A DNA stretch of 64,000 nt from Alisma plantago-aquatica (lineage: Eukaryota; Streptophyta; Magnoliopsida; Alismatales; Alismataceae). A model generated the notes under the pieces. It was not told where the DNA came from, made no database searches, and saw only the letters and a list, made by a program, of their open reading frames with translations. The position numbers were made by a program, and so were the translations under genes. Each line of letters begins with the position of its first letter. The stretch's first letter is position 1. Shown one piece after another: positions 37,010 through 49,112 of this stretch. Location: the NCBI GenBank assembly GCA_963693085.1, contig OY856409.1, positions 1,163,526,749 to 1,163,590,748 of the forward strand, read 5' to 3'.

Positions 37010-39363
37010 TGTTACACCCACATCCCACGATTACCACTAATCATGATATTAGGGATTAATTTTTATGGAATATCCACCATATTTTTTTCTCTAAAATATA
37101 TTGCAATATCACTTATTGAATGACCAGTCTTGATTAACCATAACAACAAGATACAATAGAACTTGTATATTACATAGAAGCAAGAGTTTTACACTTAATA
37201 TACTTCATGTACATTATATTTCAAACTTCTCTCTTTTCTCACTCTTACAATCCTAGGATCCAGAAGAAGGATAAGGGACCCTCTAACTATTCTAACTACT
37301 CTTCTTTTAAGACCTCTATGCGACTCTTAATAAAATTTGGCTTCTCTTTTCTCAGGAAGAGCTAATCCTTTACCTGAAAAATTGTTCAGTAGGTTGGTGA
37401 GCTACTGGCTCAGTGAGTAGAGAATCAACATGTATCCAAGATATTTATGATGTTTACAAGTAATAGAACTTAAATGCAAACATGTAAACATGGAAATTTA
37501 AAACTGTAATTCACTCAACATGGCAGTAGTACAGATATGAATGTAATAAAAGGATAACATAACTATATACGTTATTTCAAATCCATTTATTATGCCTTTG
37601 GACCCACATGAGGTGTACCACAACATGTGGAAGTATCGCAGCGAGCTACAATCTCACTATACATGACTTAGAAGCATGCCTGGGTTCCTAAGTCTTTAAT
37701 CTCAATACCATATCTGCGGTTGGCATAGGCACGTCTACCTCTCGGCGACTAATGGGAGCGGCCAGATATCTCATACCTCACCTCTCAACATGGGTACTCA
37801 GGCAGTGAGTCAAAGCCCTCAGGATTAAAGTGTATCAGTGAACCTAAAGACCACTGATTACTACAACATGTAGCACAGGTACCACTAGCATCCCCAGTTG
37901 GTGTTGGACACCACACAATTGTAAGGAGTTTTCCCTACTGGTCAAACCCCCACACCCTACTGGTACGCTCTGGCTTACCTTGATCTGGACTACCTCCAGT
38001 CGGGAAACTGTTTCCTCCCTACAACATAGGTCTCAACCTGTGAGGATTCTACAGTGTCCATGGCATCGAATGTCTAGTGATGTTTAGTTAATATAATATG
38101 TATCATCATCATAGCTAATGATTACCCTATTACTAACAATTAAGTGTCTCACATTTAAATAATAAATCACAAAAAAATTTTTGTATATTTCACAACCATA
38201 CTACAACCCTTAAAACATAAACTAGGGCAACCTGTCTTTCCGGTGCTTCAATTTACACATTCATCATCTGTCAAATCACGAAAATTTATAAGAAAACTTT
38301 CAACATGGTAATACATCACTAATAATATGATTAATAAAGCATTTCAACTATAGATATTCACCATATATGTTTATTTAAACCATCACAAATATCATAGAGC
38401 AAGAATCAAACACTGGAAACTATTATTTGAATTGGTATGCCTTAAATCGGGGCTAAGAGATGATTATTTACTCACATACTTTGCCCAAGATCATTGCCTT
38501 TTCACCAACTAATCTCACATCTTAGCTCACACAAGTCAGGATCAAGCTTTAAACCTTAAGATCTCGTTCAAAACAACCTTTTAATGTGTTTCCCGATCAT
38601 AAAGAGGGTATGCTGTATGTAGAAGCTAAAGATTAGAGGTTCAGCCAAACCTCAATATCACTGGATTAGGGATCCCAAGTTAGGGGAAACAAAAATAAGG
38701 AAGAATCAAGGGTTAAACCTACTTACCAAGTCGAATCTATAGCAAACCTTTTTTATATCCGTCATTCTTCACGTTCTTCAAAAAATATTACCCCATAAAT
38801 TACCTTCAAGGTCACCCTCTCATAGAGAAAGTTGTCTGGGATGATAGAGGATCGAATCTTGGTTTCAACGCACTTCGTTTCATTGAAAACGGATAAGTAT
38901 TGCTCGAGATATGATCACTTTACGATTGGCTATCATGGGCGGCGGAGGTCGCGGTGTCGGCCGCGGTCGCGGTGTTCTGTATATGTTTACTAAAAAGGGC
39001 ATAACTTTCTCATTTTAACTCTTATTTGTTCATTATTTTTTTTGTTGGATTCATAATTAAATTTTCTACAATATTAAAATATCATTTTCATAATATTCTC
39101 AAATTAAAAATAATTTATTAATTATTCCCTCCAATATCATTAACTCTCTTCTTGCATATATGTATGGGTTAATGCTATGTTACTCCAATTTGGATCTTTA
39201 TAGTAGGCTTAGGTCATGATTATGAGTTTCCCAAATAAGTATTTATGGTTATCAAAGTTAATATAAATTACAAGATAAAAATATTACTAACAAAAATATG
39301 ATAAGCATTAAGATTATCTTAAATCTCTAGGATTACCAGCAAAGTTAGGAACGTGTTGTAACA
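37010..39363 (-). repeat. Tekay element 3' LTR (2,354 bp)
   Basis: On the minus strand it runs TGTTACAACACGTTCC...GGATGTGGGTGTAACA. It is colinear with 57360-59750 over its whole length. A GC-rich ggtcgcggtg patch lies at 38936-38975. Confidence 0.92.
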
Positions 39364-39377
39364 ATTCTCCTCCTCTA
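39364..39377 (-). promoter_or_regulatory. Polypurine tract of the Tekay element
   Basis: The minus strand reads tagaggaggagaat directly before the 3' LTR. This is the expected RNase H-resistant primer for plus-strand synthesis. Confidence 0.8.
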
Positions 39378-39402
39378 ATAAAAAATTTTCATCTCGAAAT
39401 TT

Positions 39403-40690
39403 CTAAAAGAGAAAAGGATACTTGTTAAACATCTCAGTCTCCACTTCCCAGGTAGCTTCTTCTACACCATGATTTCTCCAAAGAACCTTTACTAGGGGTA
39501 TCTCTCTCTTTTTAAGCTTTCAGTTTCTACGGTCTAGAATTTGAATTGGTCCTTCAATATAAGAGATGTCCTCTCTCAACTATATAGTATCTAGGTATGC
39601 AATCTTCTTTGTACTGGGATGACACTTCTTCAATATTGATACATGAAACACATTGCGTAAATTGGCTAACTCCAATGGCAACTCCAATTTATATGCAACT
39701 GATCCAATTCTTTGAATGATTGGATAGGGACCCATATATCTAGGAGTTAGTTTGCCTCACTTTTCAAACCTTAGCACATCTTTTCATGCTGAAACTTTCA
39801 AATAAACCTCATCCCCAACCTCAAACTGAAGTGGTCTATGCCTTTTATCTACATAGCTTTTCTGTCTATCCTGAGCTGCCTTCAACTATTGTCTGATCAC
39901 ATATATCTTTTTTGTGGTTTCTTCGACCAACTCTGGGCCTAACATTTTCCTTTCTCTAACTTCATACCAACAAATCAGAAATCTACATTTTCTTCCATAC
40001 AAAGCTTCATAAGGGCTCATGCCTAAGCTAGTATGGTGATTGTTGTTATAGGCAAGCTCCATTAGACTCAGATGATCATCCCAACTACCATTGAACTGCA
40101 AAACACATGCTCTCAGCATATCCTCTAGGGTCTGAATCTGACTGGCCATCTGTTTGAGGAAGAAAGGTTGTGCTAAATTTCAACTTTGTTCCCAAGGAAT
40201 GTTGCCACTGATTCCAAAGCCTAGATGTAAATATAGGATCTCTATTAGATATTATAGAAATAGGTATTCCATGCAATCTGACTACCTCATCTATATAGAC
40301 TATGGCTAGCTTTGGTGTATCCCATGTTGTGTTAAGTGATAGAAAGTGAGAAGACTTTGTTAGCCTATCTACTATTACCCATACTGAGTCGAAACCACAT
40401 GGTGTCCTAGGGAATCCAACCACAAAATCCATGGTGATATGCTCCCACTTCCATTCAGGGATAGGAAGTGATTGCAGAGTACCTTCCGGCTTCTGATGTT
40501 CAGCCTTGACTTGTTGATATACATCACACTTAGCCACATACTCAACCACATCCTTCTTCAAACCTGACCACCAATACAACTCCTTCAAGTTTCTATACAT
40601 CTTTGTGTTCCCTAGATGCATTGCATACATAGAAGAATGTGCTTCCTCAAGAATCTACTTCTTTAACTCAGTGTCATCTAGCACACACAA
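39403..40690 (-). pseudogene. Tekay integrase and chromodomain, broken
   Basis: Integrase inserts the DNA copy; the chromodomain is thought to steer it to methylated-histone chromatin. The zinc-binding region (about 40630-40500) keeps the first cysteine but reads CDVY for CxxC. The core at 40085-40500 has ITMDFVVGFPRTPCGFDSVW with the first catalytic Asp. The second catalytic site reads ISNRDP in place of SDRDP, and the third QTDGQSD in place of QSE. Two of three catalytic residues are therefore changed. A frame break near 40140 leads to the C-terminal part (39886-40149: LEDMLRACVLQF, AYNNNHHTSLGMSPYEALYG). The chromodomain follows (about 39585-39403: REIPLVKVLWRNHGVEEATW) and ends at a TAG (39403-39405) just before the polypurine tract. 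Confidence 0.9.
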
Positions 40691-41099
40691 TCTATCATGT
40701 AGATACAACAACCCATCATCTGAAAATCTGAACTCTGATCTCTTTACTTTTTTCATATCATGAATTATCTGTTGCAATTCTCTGTCACTATGATGAAGCT
40801 CCTGAATCTGATCATAAAATGTAGGTCTAACCTACATTTGTGCAATCAGTCCACCTTGATCAGACACATTCAGATCCAAATTCATCTCTCTCATCTTAAC
40901 TAACATGCCTATTTTTACACATGCCATTGAACACATTTTTGCAAACGATGTTGACTATCTACTCAGAGCATCTGCTACTACATTGACCTTTCCAGGATGA
41001 CAATCATTGGTGATATTATAATCCTTTATAAGCTCCAACCATCTGCGTTTTCTCAGATTGAGATCCCTCTATGTGAAAATATACTTCAGACTCTTATGA

Positions 41100-42110
41100 T
41101 CAGTAAAGACCTGACACGATTCACAATAGAGATAATGACGCCATGTCTTCAGAGCATGCACTACTGCTGCCAACTCAAGATCATGTGTGGGATAGTTCTC
41201 TTCATTCTTTTTAAGTTGTCTAGAAACATAGGCCACCACTTTACCTTATGCATAAGAACACATCCCAAACCTCTCCTGGACGCATCACAGAAAACCACAT
41301 AGCCCTTATCTGCCTCTGGAAATATCAAGACTAGTGTTGTAGTTAACTTCTTCTTTAAAATTTGGAAACTTTTCTCACATGACTCATAGCAAACAAAAGG
41401 TACATCCTTCCCTGTAAAACGTGTAAGAGGTGTTTCTATTGCACTGAAGTTCCTTATAAACCTCTTGTAATATCATGCTAACCCTAGCAAACTTTTGATC
41501 TCAGTAGGGGTCGTAGGTTGCTCCCATTGAAGAATAGATTATACCTTCTTAGGGTCAACACTAACTCCTTCTCCTTATATGACATGTCCAAGAAAAGATA
41601 CTTCAGCCAACCAAAACTCACATTTGTTGAACTTAGCATAAACATGATGTTTCCTTAACAACTATAGGGCTATCCTCAGATGCTGCTCATGTTGTTCTGC
41701 ATTTTTAGAATATATAAAGATGTCGTCAATAAACACTACTATGAACGGATCTAAATATGGTCTGAAAACCCTATTCATCATGTCCATAAATGTTGCAAGG
41801 GCATTTGTTAATCCAAAAGACATCACTACAAACTCATACTACCCATACCTCATTATGAATGTTGACTTAGGTACATCAGATGGCTTTATCCTTAGCTGAT
41901 GATAACCTGACCTCAAATCTATATTTGAAAATATTGTTGCCTCAAGGAGTTGATCAAATAAGTCTTCAATCCTAGGCAAAGGATATTTATTCTTAATTGT
42001 TATCTTATTCAATTGTATGTAATCTATACATAACTGCATGGTTCCATCCTTCTTTTTCACAAAAATAGTACTAGAACTCCCGAAGGTGTTTTACTGGGTT
42101 GAATCAATCA
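41100..42110 (-). pseudogene. Tekay reverse transcriptase and RNase H, broken
   Basis: Copies element RNA into DNA. RT is readable from 42060 downward: [51 protein letters not shown], then the catalytic [12 protein letters not shown] with FIDD at 41722-41733, so the two polymerase aspartates remain. The connection block LLGLA.YYKRFIRNFS follows near 41460. RNase H begins with GYVVFCDASRRGLGCVLM (about 41310-41260) and then drifts out of frame. Single stops replace Gln/Arg/Trp codons in several places. The segment between 41100 and 40690 is the degraded RNase H end and linker. Confidence 0.9.
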
Positions 42111-43034
42111 TTTATTCAACAAATACTGTAATTGGGTTTTCAATTCCTTTAACTCCCCAGGTGCCATTTTATAGGTAGGTAATGCTACTGTATGGCTACC
42201 AGGTAAAGTCTGTATCTCAAAGTCAATATCTCTTTCTGGTGGTAAACCTGGCAACTCACCAAGGAAGACATCTGAAAATTTACATACTACTGGAATATCT
42301 ATTTGACAGACTGCTCTTTTATCTACCCCAGCATCCACCACATATGCTAAAAAGGTCTCACACCCCTTTCTCATCATGTTATCAGCTACCGCAGCTGATA
42401 CTATACATGTGGGCAAGACTTTTCTATCTTCAGTGAAGACACATGAAAAACCACCTTGTTGAAAGATAGCTTCTTTCTTCCAACAATCTAACTGGACATG
42501 ATATGTCTCAAGGCAGTCCATACCCAAAATGATTTGAAAAGAATTAATATCTAAGGGTATGAGATGAACTGTTATTGTATACCTACTAAAACCCAACAGA
42601 CATCCAGGACATACTTCTATCAAAACTGAGGATTCACCTAGTGGAATTTTTAACAACAACTCATAAGATAAATCATGAGTTAGAATATTTAGTCCAATAA
42701 CTGTCAATCTTTGAATGAAAGAATGTGTTGCACCAAGATCTATTAATACTGTAATAGAAATGTTGTTAAATAGAAGCATCTCACCTATCACAACTCTGGG
42801 GGAAACTACACCTTCAGATGGTGTCATTGAGAAGAAGCGTCCAGTAGCTCTCCCTCTGCCACGTTGTCCTCGCTGTCCACGACTGGTACTAGGTGCTCCC
42901 CCTCTAGAACCTGAAGCCACTGAAGAACTTGCCCCTCTAACTGGAGTCTGCCTTTGTGGAGTCTGAAACTGTAATTGTGAACCTTGTTCTGAAACATATG
43001 GAATCTTTGGGCAGTCCCTTTTTATGTCTCTCAT
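42108..43034 (-). pseudogene. Tekay protease with gag zinc knuckle edge and RT N-terminus
   Basis: 308 open codons. The start overlaps the gag zinc knuckle (CFHCGQMRDIKRDC, in which the usual His is Asp). A basic, Arg/Gly/Ser-rich linker follows at about residues 20-65 (RGQRGQRGRGRATGR). The aspartic protease follows, with VLIDLGATHSF at about residues 94-104 (usually DSGATHSF; the catalytic Asp is present) and IILGMDCL at about 169-176. The frame enters RT with FSDVFLGELPGLPPERDIDF at about 253-272. The methionine at 43034 is not a true start, because gag runs into it from upstream. Confidence 0.9.
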
Positions 43035-43969
43035 TTGTCCACAATGAAAACATATTGGGGTGTTAGTTCCCCAGAACTAACCAGAATGTGCCCTGCCGCA
43101 ATTGTCACATATAGATGCATCATGTCTCTGTGGTCCTGTCATTGACACTGAAGATCCTAAGGACCTAGTTGTAGGTTTCCATGTAGATTATGTATTCCAT
43201 CTATCGGAATTGAACCTTCCTCTACTTGGTGAAAAACTAGATCCTTGTCTCCCAAAATAGCAAAGTCCTCATCCTATCTTAGAAAAGAAACCACCACCTC
43301 CTCTGTATCCACCACTGCTTTGTCCCCCTCTATTGAAGTCTCCAGATCTTTCCTTGCTTTTAGACTGCTTATCAACATTTACTAACTCTTCTACACGTCT
43401 CGTTGGTTCCACAAATTCCCCAAATTTTTCTCTGTCTCTTCAACCAATGGTTGACACGGTGTGTCTAATGTCTGATCTTAATCCTTGTTGAAATCTTATG
43501 CAATTTTCTACATCATCAGGAACAAGTTGCGGATAGAAATTTGCCAACCTAGTGAAATGTGCCTCATATTCACCAATTGTCATACTTTCTTATCTAATAT
43601 TCTCCAAATGTTTAATCTTATCACTTAGGAAGGTAGGAGTAAAATAATTAAGGTGAAACTCATCCACAAAGTCCTTCTAGGTCATCTCTGTATTTCTCCT
43701 TTTATCTTCCACTCCCCACCACCACATCTCAGTATCTCCCTTGAGTAAATAGACTGCATGATTGATTTGCTTATCTTCTGATAACTCCATTAGGCAAAAG
43801 AATTTTTCCAGTTGTCTAAACCACACCTCTGCCACAACTAGATCTTTTGTTCTAGAAAATTTAGTTCCACCAAGCTTCTTCACCAACTCATATGATCTCA
43901 TCAGATCCTTACTAGAAGATGAATACTTCCTGTCCATCTTGTATTTTTCCTTTGTCTCCAGAAAAATAT
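43035..43969 (-). pseudogene. Tekay gag, main part
   Basis: Retrotrans_gag-type capsid sequence. 43677-43937 contains AEVWFRQLEKFFCLMELSED and HAVYLLKGDTEMWWWGVED. Further blocks follow with stops between (YFTPTFLSDKIKHLENIR, NFYPQLVPDDVENCIRFQQG), then a Gly/Arg-rich region. Two cysteine clusters near 43100 and 43040 are zinc-knuckle remnants. The 5' end of the frame is cut at the target duplication aatat (43965-43969); the missing N-terminus is at 57106-57246. Removing the insert joins the two parts in one frame. Confidence 0.88.
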
Positions 43970-44864
43970 TTTCATGACCCTGACTTAGGTTATGAGGTAA
44001 CCCAGTTTGTTTTGGATAAGTAAGTTTCTTAGAAATTTAATATAATCATCTAAGGTATTTTGTTATCATATTTCAAGTTTGGTCATGATTGAATGTTGTT
44101 TGAGCAATGTTCCTTTATTTTGGATCAAAGTGCAATTTACCCAAGGTGAGGGGATATATTGCAAATTGTCACATGTTGAACATGCCTTAAGTTTTTTTTC
44201 ATCATAAGAGAGATAATGATTCTAAGTGGTGGCTTGTGGAAAGCCTAACTTCCAAGTTTGAACATGTTTGAATAATGCTAGTACCTTGTGCACCAATTTT
44301 GGTACAAATTGTAATTTACCCAAAATGTGGGATTGATATGCAAATTACCACTCTAGAATATTCCAAATTCCTATATTTATCATTTAGAGGAGAGATAAAT
44401 AAGTAGACACCATGTTTGAATCAATTATGAGTGATAGTAATCTTGGTGATGAAATGACCAAAAAAAGGGTTGAATATGACCTTAACTTGAGTTGTATCAA
44501 GTTGAAAAGCTTATATATGAGTGCCTATCGACCAAGGAACCATAGGAGGAGCCTCATATCGGTTTTTAGACTCTTTTCAAAGATCATGACGTGCAAAGCA
44601 CCTGAAGGAGGTGAAGTGTATCAGTTTACAACTTCCTTAGAAAAGTTGTATCGGGTTGTGAATAAAGTTGTGATTTAGCTGATATATTTATTCAAAGGGA
44701 TAAGTAATGGATGAAAATTCATCCCTAGATTATACTCAAGTGTTTTTCATTTCAAGATAAATGTTAATTCATGAATTTACACGTGTCACCCATGCATGGA
44801 CATGTGGCACCTAGTAGCTCAAATTGATGACACCTCATTTTCACACTTCTTCATGAACAACAAG

Positions 44865-44872
44865 TATATATA
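44865..44872 (+). promoter_or_regulatory. Probable TATA box, 5' LTR
   Basis: tatatata followed by ctccttctttcacccc. The sequence and position are conserved in the 3' LTR (52845) and, more loosely, at 62816. It would place U3 at about 0.9 kb and leave more than 4 kb of the LTR transcribed. Confidence 0.6.
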
Positions 44873-45729
44873 CTCCTTCTTTCACCCCATAGTGAACTTT
44901 TTAGAATCCTACCACCTCCTTGCTCTTATATATCGTGAATAGGGTCCTTGTATCATGAAGGAGTGAAGTGGTATCATGCATAGGGCCTTGGGTATCGTCC
45001 ATAGCAAGATCATATCAGCCAAGTAGGGTGATATCGGCCTAGTGAGGTGATATCGGCCATAGTGAAGTGTTTTGATCACAAGTGAGGGGGATATCGGCCA
45101 CAAGTGATGACATATCATGAAAGGGTAGTGAGGTATCGTGAAAAGGTTCTAAGGAGAAGGAAGGAGCTCAATACTTAACCCTAAGGTGAGGCCATGATCA
45201 TCTTCAATGTTGGATTGAAGCATGATTTTAGGGTTATGATTTTCCTTTCTTTTCTTCTTCACCAATTTCTTATCCATGGTGTTTCCTTGTATATGAAGGA
45301 GTTTTGAATGAGCCTTGGACTTTTGATAAGTCATATTCAACCTTAGGAACATGGATCTTTGAAGCTTGGAGCTTTGAATTTGTTCTTCAGGCGGGTTATA
45401 TAACTTCAACTCTATCATGTTATTATTCATCACCTAATTTGCTATACTTAATGATCTACTTTTAATTCCGAACTTTTATGAAATAGTTGTTGACATTATG
45501 AGTTATAGTAGTTACTTAGACCTGTTTCCATGAACTATAACAGTTAGAACAAATGTCTAGAGCTTGAAGAAGATGGTATCACCTTATAAAGTGATATCGG
45601 GTTCAAGCACACAAGCAAGCACCTCTAACCCAATATGGTGATGCACCTACTTCACTAAAACGATACGGATATGATTTAATACTTTCTTGCATGATATGGT
45701 GATGTAGTATACACCTCTTTCACGATATG

Positions 45730-46075
45730 AGGTCAAGAAAACACCTCAAAAATGATATTGGGCTGAGCACACACCTCTTTGCCTGATATGGTGTGAAGCA
45801 CACACACACCTCTCTGCCCGATATGGTGTGAAGCGCACACACACCTCTCTTCCCAATATGGTGTGAAGCACACACACACCTCTCTGCCCTACATGGTATG
45901 AAGCACACACACACCTCTCTACCTGATATGGTGTGAATCACACACACACACCTCTCTGCCCGATATAGTGTGAACCACACACACACCTCTTTTCCCGATA
46001 TGGTGTGGAGCACACACACACCTCTTTGCCCGATATGGTGTAGATCAAGCACACACCTCTTTGCCCAATAGGGTG
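45730..46075. repeat. Tandem array of ~35-37 bp units (cgatatggtgtgaagcacac)
   Basis: About nine or ten copies. Each has cgatatggtgtga, then a short CA run of variable length, then acctctctgcc. CA-run slippage makes the unit length vary. Long antisense open frames through it are an artefact of the repeat. Confidence 0.9.
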
Positions 46076-46531
46076 GAAGCACCTCAATCCAATACACTTG
46101 ATTGAGTGATACATGTAGTATGTTATGTCAAATGATACTTTAAGACATGAAGGGTTTAATGCATTTTGAGAAATATGGACTAATGTACCTTGAGAAAAGG
46201 GTTGAGCCAACCTAATGGAGTATGATGTAATCAATAACCTGGTAAGGATGAAAGAGAAACTTATACTTGTTTAATACTCATGTAATAAGTATACATTGAT
46301 ACTCCTATTATGTATGGAATATAGATTGGGGTTGTGATTCTTGATGAATGTAATAGAAAACCCTAGACGGCTTAAAAAGGGAAACCTTAACCCTAATGAA
46401 GGGTAATGATATGATTTGAAACAAATATTGGTTAATAAAGGGAATCCTTAACCATATTGAAACCATGTTGATAGCATTATATAATGAGCATAGCTAAGTA
46501 TGAGATATGATGTTTCATATAATACCAATTA

Positions 46532-46880
46532 TATGAGCCTTGTGAGCCATGTGATTAGTTGTTGCCTAGTGAGAGCTAACAAGATGTTTAATGGGCCTTA
46601 TGAGCCATTTGATTAGTTGTTGCCTAGTGAGAGGTAACAAGATGTTTAATGTGCCTTGTGAGCCATGTGATTAGTTGTTGCCTAGTGAGAGGTAACAAGA
46701 TGTTTAATGGGCCTTGTGAGCCATGTGGTTAGTTGTTGCCTAGTGAGAGGTAACAAGATATTTAATGGGCCTTGTGAGCCATGTGGTTAGTTGTTACCTA
46801 GTGAGAGGTAACAAGATGTTTAATGGGCCTTGTGAACCATGAGAATAATTGTTGTCTAGTGAGAGGTAACAAGATTTTTA
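46532..46880. repeat. 58-bp tandem array, 5' LTR
   Basis: Six copies of a 58-bp unit containing gccttgtgagccatgtg, then agttgttgcctagtgagagg and taacaagatgtttaat. The last copy is the most diverged. Confidence 0.92.
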
Positions 46881-47153
46881 TAAATGTCTCATGTAAGAAA
46901 TGATAATGTTAAAAATAAACTAGGAAATGGAAACTTAGTAACATAATAATAATAATAAATGGATACAATAATAATAATGAAATCTCGATCATACATGCTT
47001 TAAGCTTATACAAAAATAGGGGCTATAGTTTTTTGAATATGCTTAAAGGAGATAAGAGGAATACTTTTACTATATAAAGGATGTGAATAAGTATGACGGC
47101 TTGGCTAAGGTATAATGCCTAGTAAAGGTAATATGGTATTCAGCGATGAGTTG

Positions 47154-48222
47154 CACAGGATTGGTATAGTCCATTACCTGGAATAGATGCACAGTATTGG
47201 CATAGTCCAATACCTAGAATAGTGTCACATGATTGGCGTAGTCCAATACCTGGAATAAAACTATAAGATTGGGATAACCCGATGCCTGGATGCAACACCC
47301 ACAGGATTGGCATAATCCATTACCTGGAATAAAACTATAGGATTGGGATAACCCGATGCCTGGATGCAACACTCATAGGATTGGCATAATCCAATACCTG
47401 GAATAAAACTACAAGATTGGGATAACCCGATGCCTGGATGCAACACTCACAGGATTGGCATAATCTAATACCTAGAATAAAACTACAAGATTGGGATAAC
47501 CTGATGCCTGGATGCAACACTCATAGGATTGGCATAATCCAACACCTGGAATAAAACTACAGGATTGGGATAACCCGATGCCTGGATGTAATACTCACAG
47601 GATTGGGATAATCCAATACATGGAATCATGTCACAAGATTGGCATTGTCCAATACCTCGAATAAAAATACATGATTGGGATAACCCGATGTCTGGATGCA
47701 ACACTCACATGATTGGCATCGTCCAATACCTGGAATAAAACTACAAGATTGGGATAACCCGATGCCTGGATGCAACACTCACAGGATTGGCATAATCCAA
47801 TACCTGAAATAATGTCATAGGATTGTCATAGTCCAATACCTGGAATAAAACTACATGATTGGTAATAACCCAATGCCTGGAATAATGTCACAGGATTGCT
47901 CATAACCCAATACCTGGAATAATTGCACAAGATTGGTAATAACCCAATGCCTGGAATAATTGCACAGGATTGGTAATAACCCAATGCCTGAAATAATGTC
48001 ACAGGATTGGTCATAATCCAATACCTGGAGTAGTTGCACAGGATTGGCATAGTCCAATACCTAGAATAGTTGCACAGGATGGCATAGTCCAATACCTGGA
48101 ATAGTTGCACAGGATTGGCATAGTCCAATACCTGGAATAGTTTCATATGATTGGCATAGTCAAAAACCTGGATAGAATATGATGATGTATACTCACATGA
48201 CTGGTACAATTCAATATCTGGC
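47154..48222. repeat. 37/74-bp hairpin tandem array, 5' LTR
   Basis: About 29 copies of a 37-bp unit. Two alternating types form a 74-bp dimer in the first two thirds: type 1 centres on ggattggcataatccaatac, type 2 on gattgggataacccgatgcc. Each carries an inverted repeat around a 4-7 base loop (ATTGG..CCAAT or ATTGGG..CCCGAT). The final third uses variants such as attggtaataacccaat and attggcatagtccaat. Confidence 0.93.
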
Positions 48223-49011
48223 TAGCAGATTAGCTAAGGCCAACAGATAGAAATGAGAATGATTCATGGATGACATATCATGATAATGAGTGTCATAGGA
48301 TAAGCTTGAGATTTTGATATAGTATGATGGGTAAATGATATACTTGTTCTTCATATTCCTTATAAAGTGAATAGACAATTTACTGCTCTATCATAGATAG
48401 TTGCAATACTTCAAAAGATGAGAATGTTATAAACTACTTATCCTCTGCTCAATTTAATACTATTTAACTGTGATAATAACATTGTTGGCGGAGAGTTATA
48501 TCTCTCGCTGGGACAATTGTCTCACCCTGTGGGATCCACATTTTTTATAGGTAGATGTGCACGAGGGGGTTGAGACCATACTACATAGGGAGAACATCAG
48601 CAGCAGGGACACTAGTGACAACTCAGGTTGAGTGTACTGATTGTTGTGTCTTGTAGATAGAAATCCTATGTGTCGTCTCTGCACTCTCAGGTCCTTACAT
48701 TTAGTATGTGTCTATTTTATGAACAATTTGAAGTTTTTTCTAGTATGCCTCGAGGTTTTATGTTGCTTCAGTATATGTTTTGACAAAGCAACTGTTATTT
48801 TTTATCCTCGAGAAGAGATGGTACAATGTATGTACAATGTGAACAATGATGTATATAAGGTTTTGGTTCTTCCTTAAAGAGTTTTCCTAGAAATGGATCT
48901 CTTTGCAAAATGGTTTTAATTTTTAGTGATTTTTGTTAATCCACTGCTTATGATTATTCCGCATAATTAGTAATGATTTGGTTGTCGATTTGGTGGCAGT
49001 CGTTACAAGTT

Positions 49012-49023
49012 TAGTATCAGAGC
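49012..49023 (+). promoter_or_regulatory. Primer-binding site of the gag-only element
   Basis: TAGTATCAGAGC differs by one base from the initiator-Met site TGGTATCAGAGC. It lies four bases after the 5' LTR. Confidence 0.85.
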
Positions 49024-49112
49024 TTAAGGTTCGTTGAGTCTACAGAGACATAGGATTAAGGTGTTGAGTCTATTCTAGTATTCTCCAGTATATCTTATAG
49101 TAACTTCTGCTT

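Larger units (their letters stand above)
43970..49007 (+). repeat. Gag-only element, 5' LTR (5,038 bp)
   Basis: Colinear with 51934-57105. It contains a TATA box, a cluster of gatatcggcc words (45030-45110) and three tandem arrays (45730-46075, 46532-46880, 47154-48222). Confidence 0.92.

Noticed and set aside
45720..46234. Minus-strand open frames of 98 and 125 codons with repeated cysteine-rich text
   Set aside because: They run antisense through a 35-37 bp tandem array inside an LTR; the repeats in the protein simply mirror the DNA repeats.
47261..48209. Several minus-strand frames of 60-127 codons with repeated QSC/YANP-like text
   Set aside because: They are translations of the 37-bp hairpin array. 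The same happens at 55310-56172 in the other LTR.
47154..48222. A CRISPR-like array (regular short repeats)
   Set aside because: There are no unique spacers; adjacent units are variants of one 37-bp sequence, in an LTR of a plant retrotransposon.
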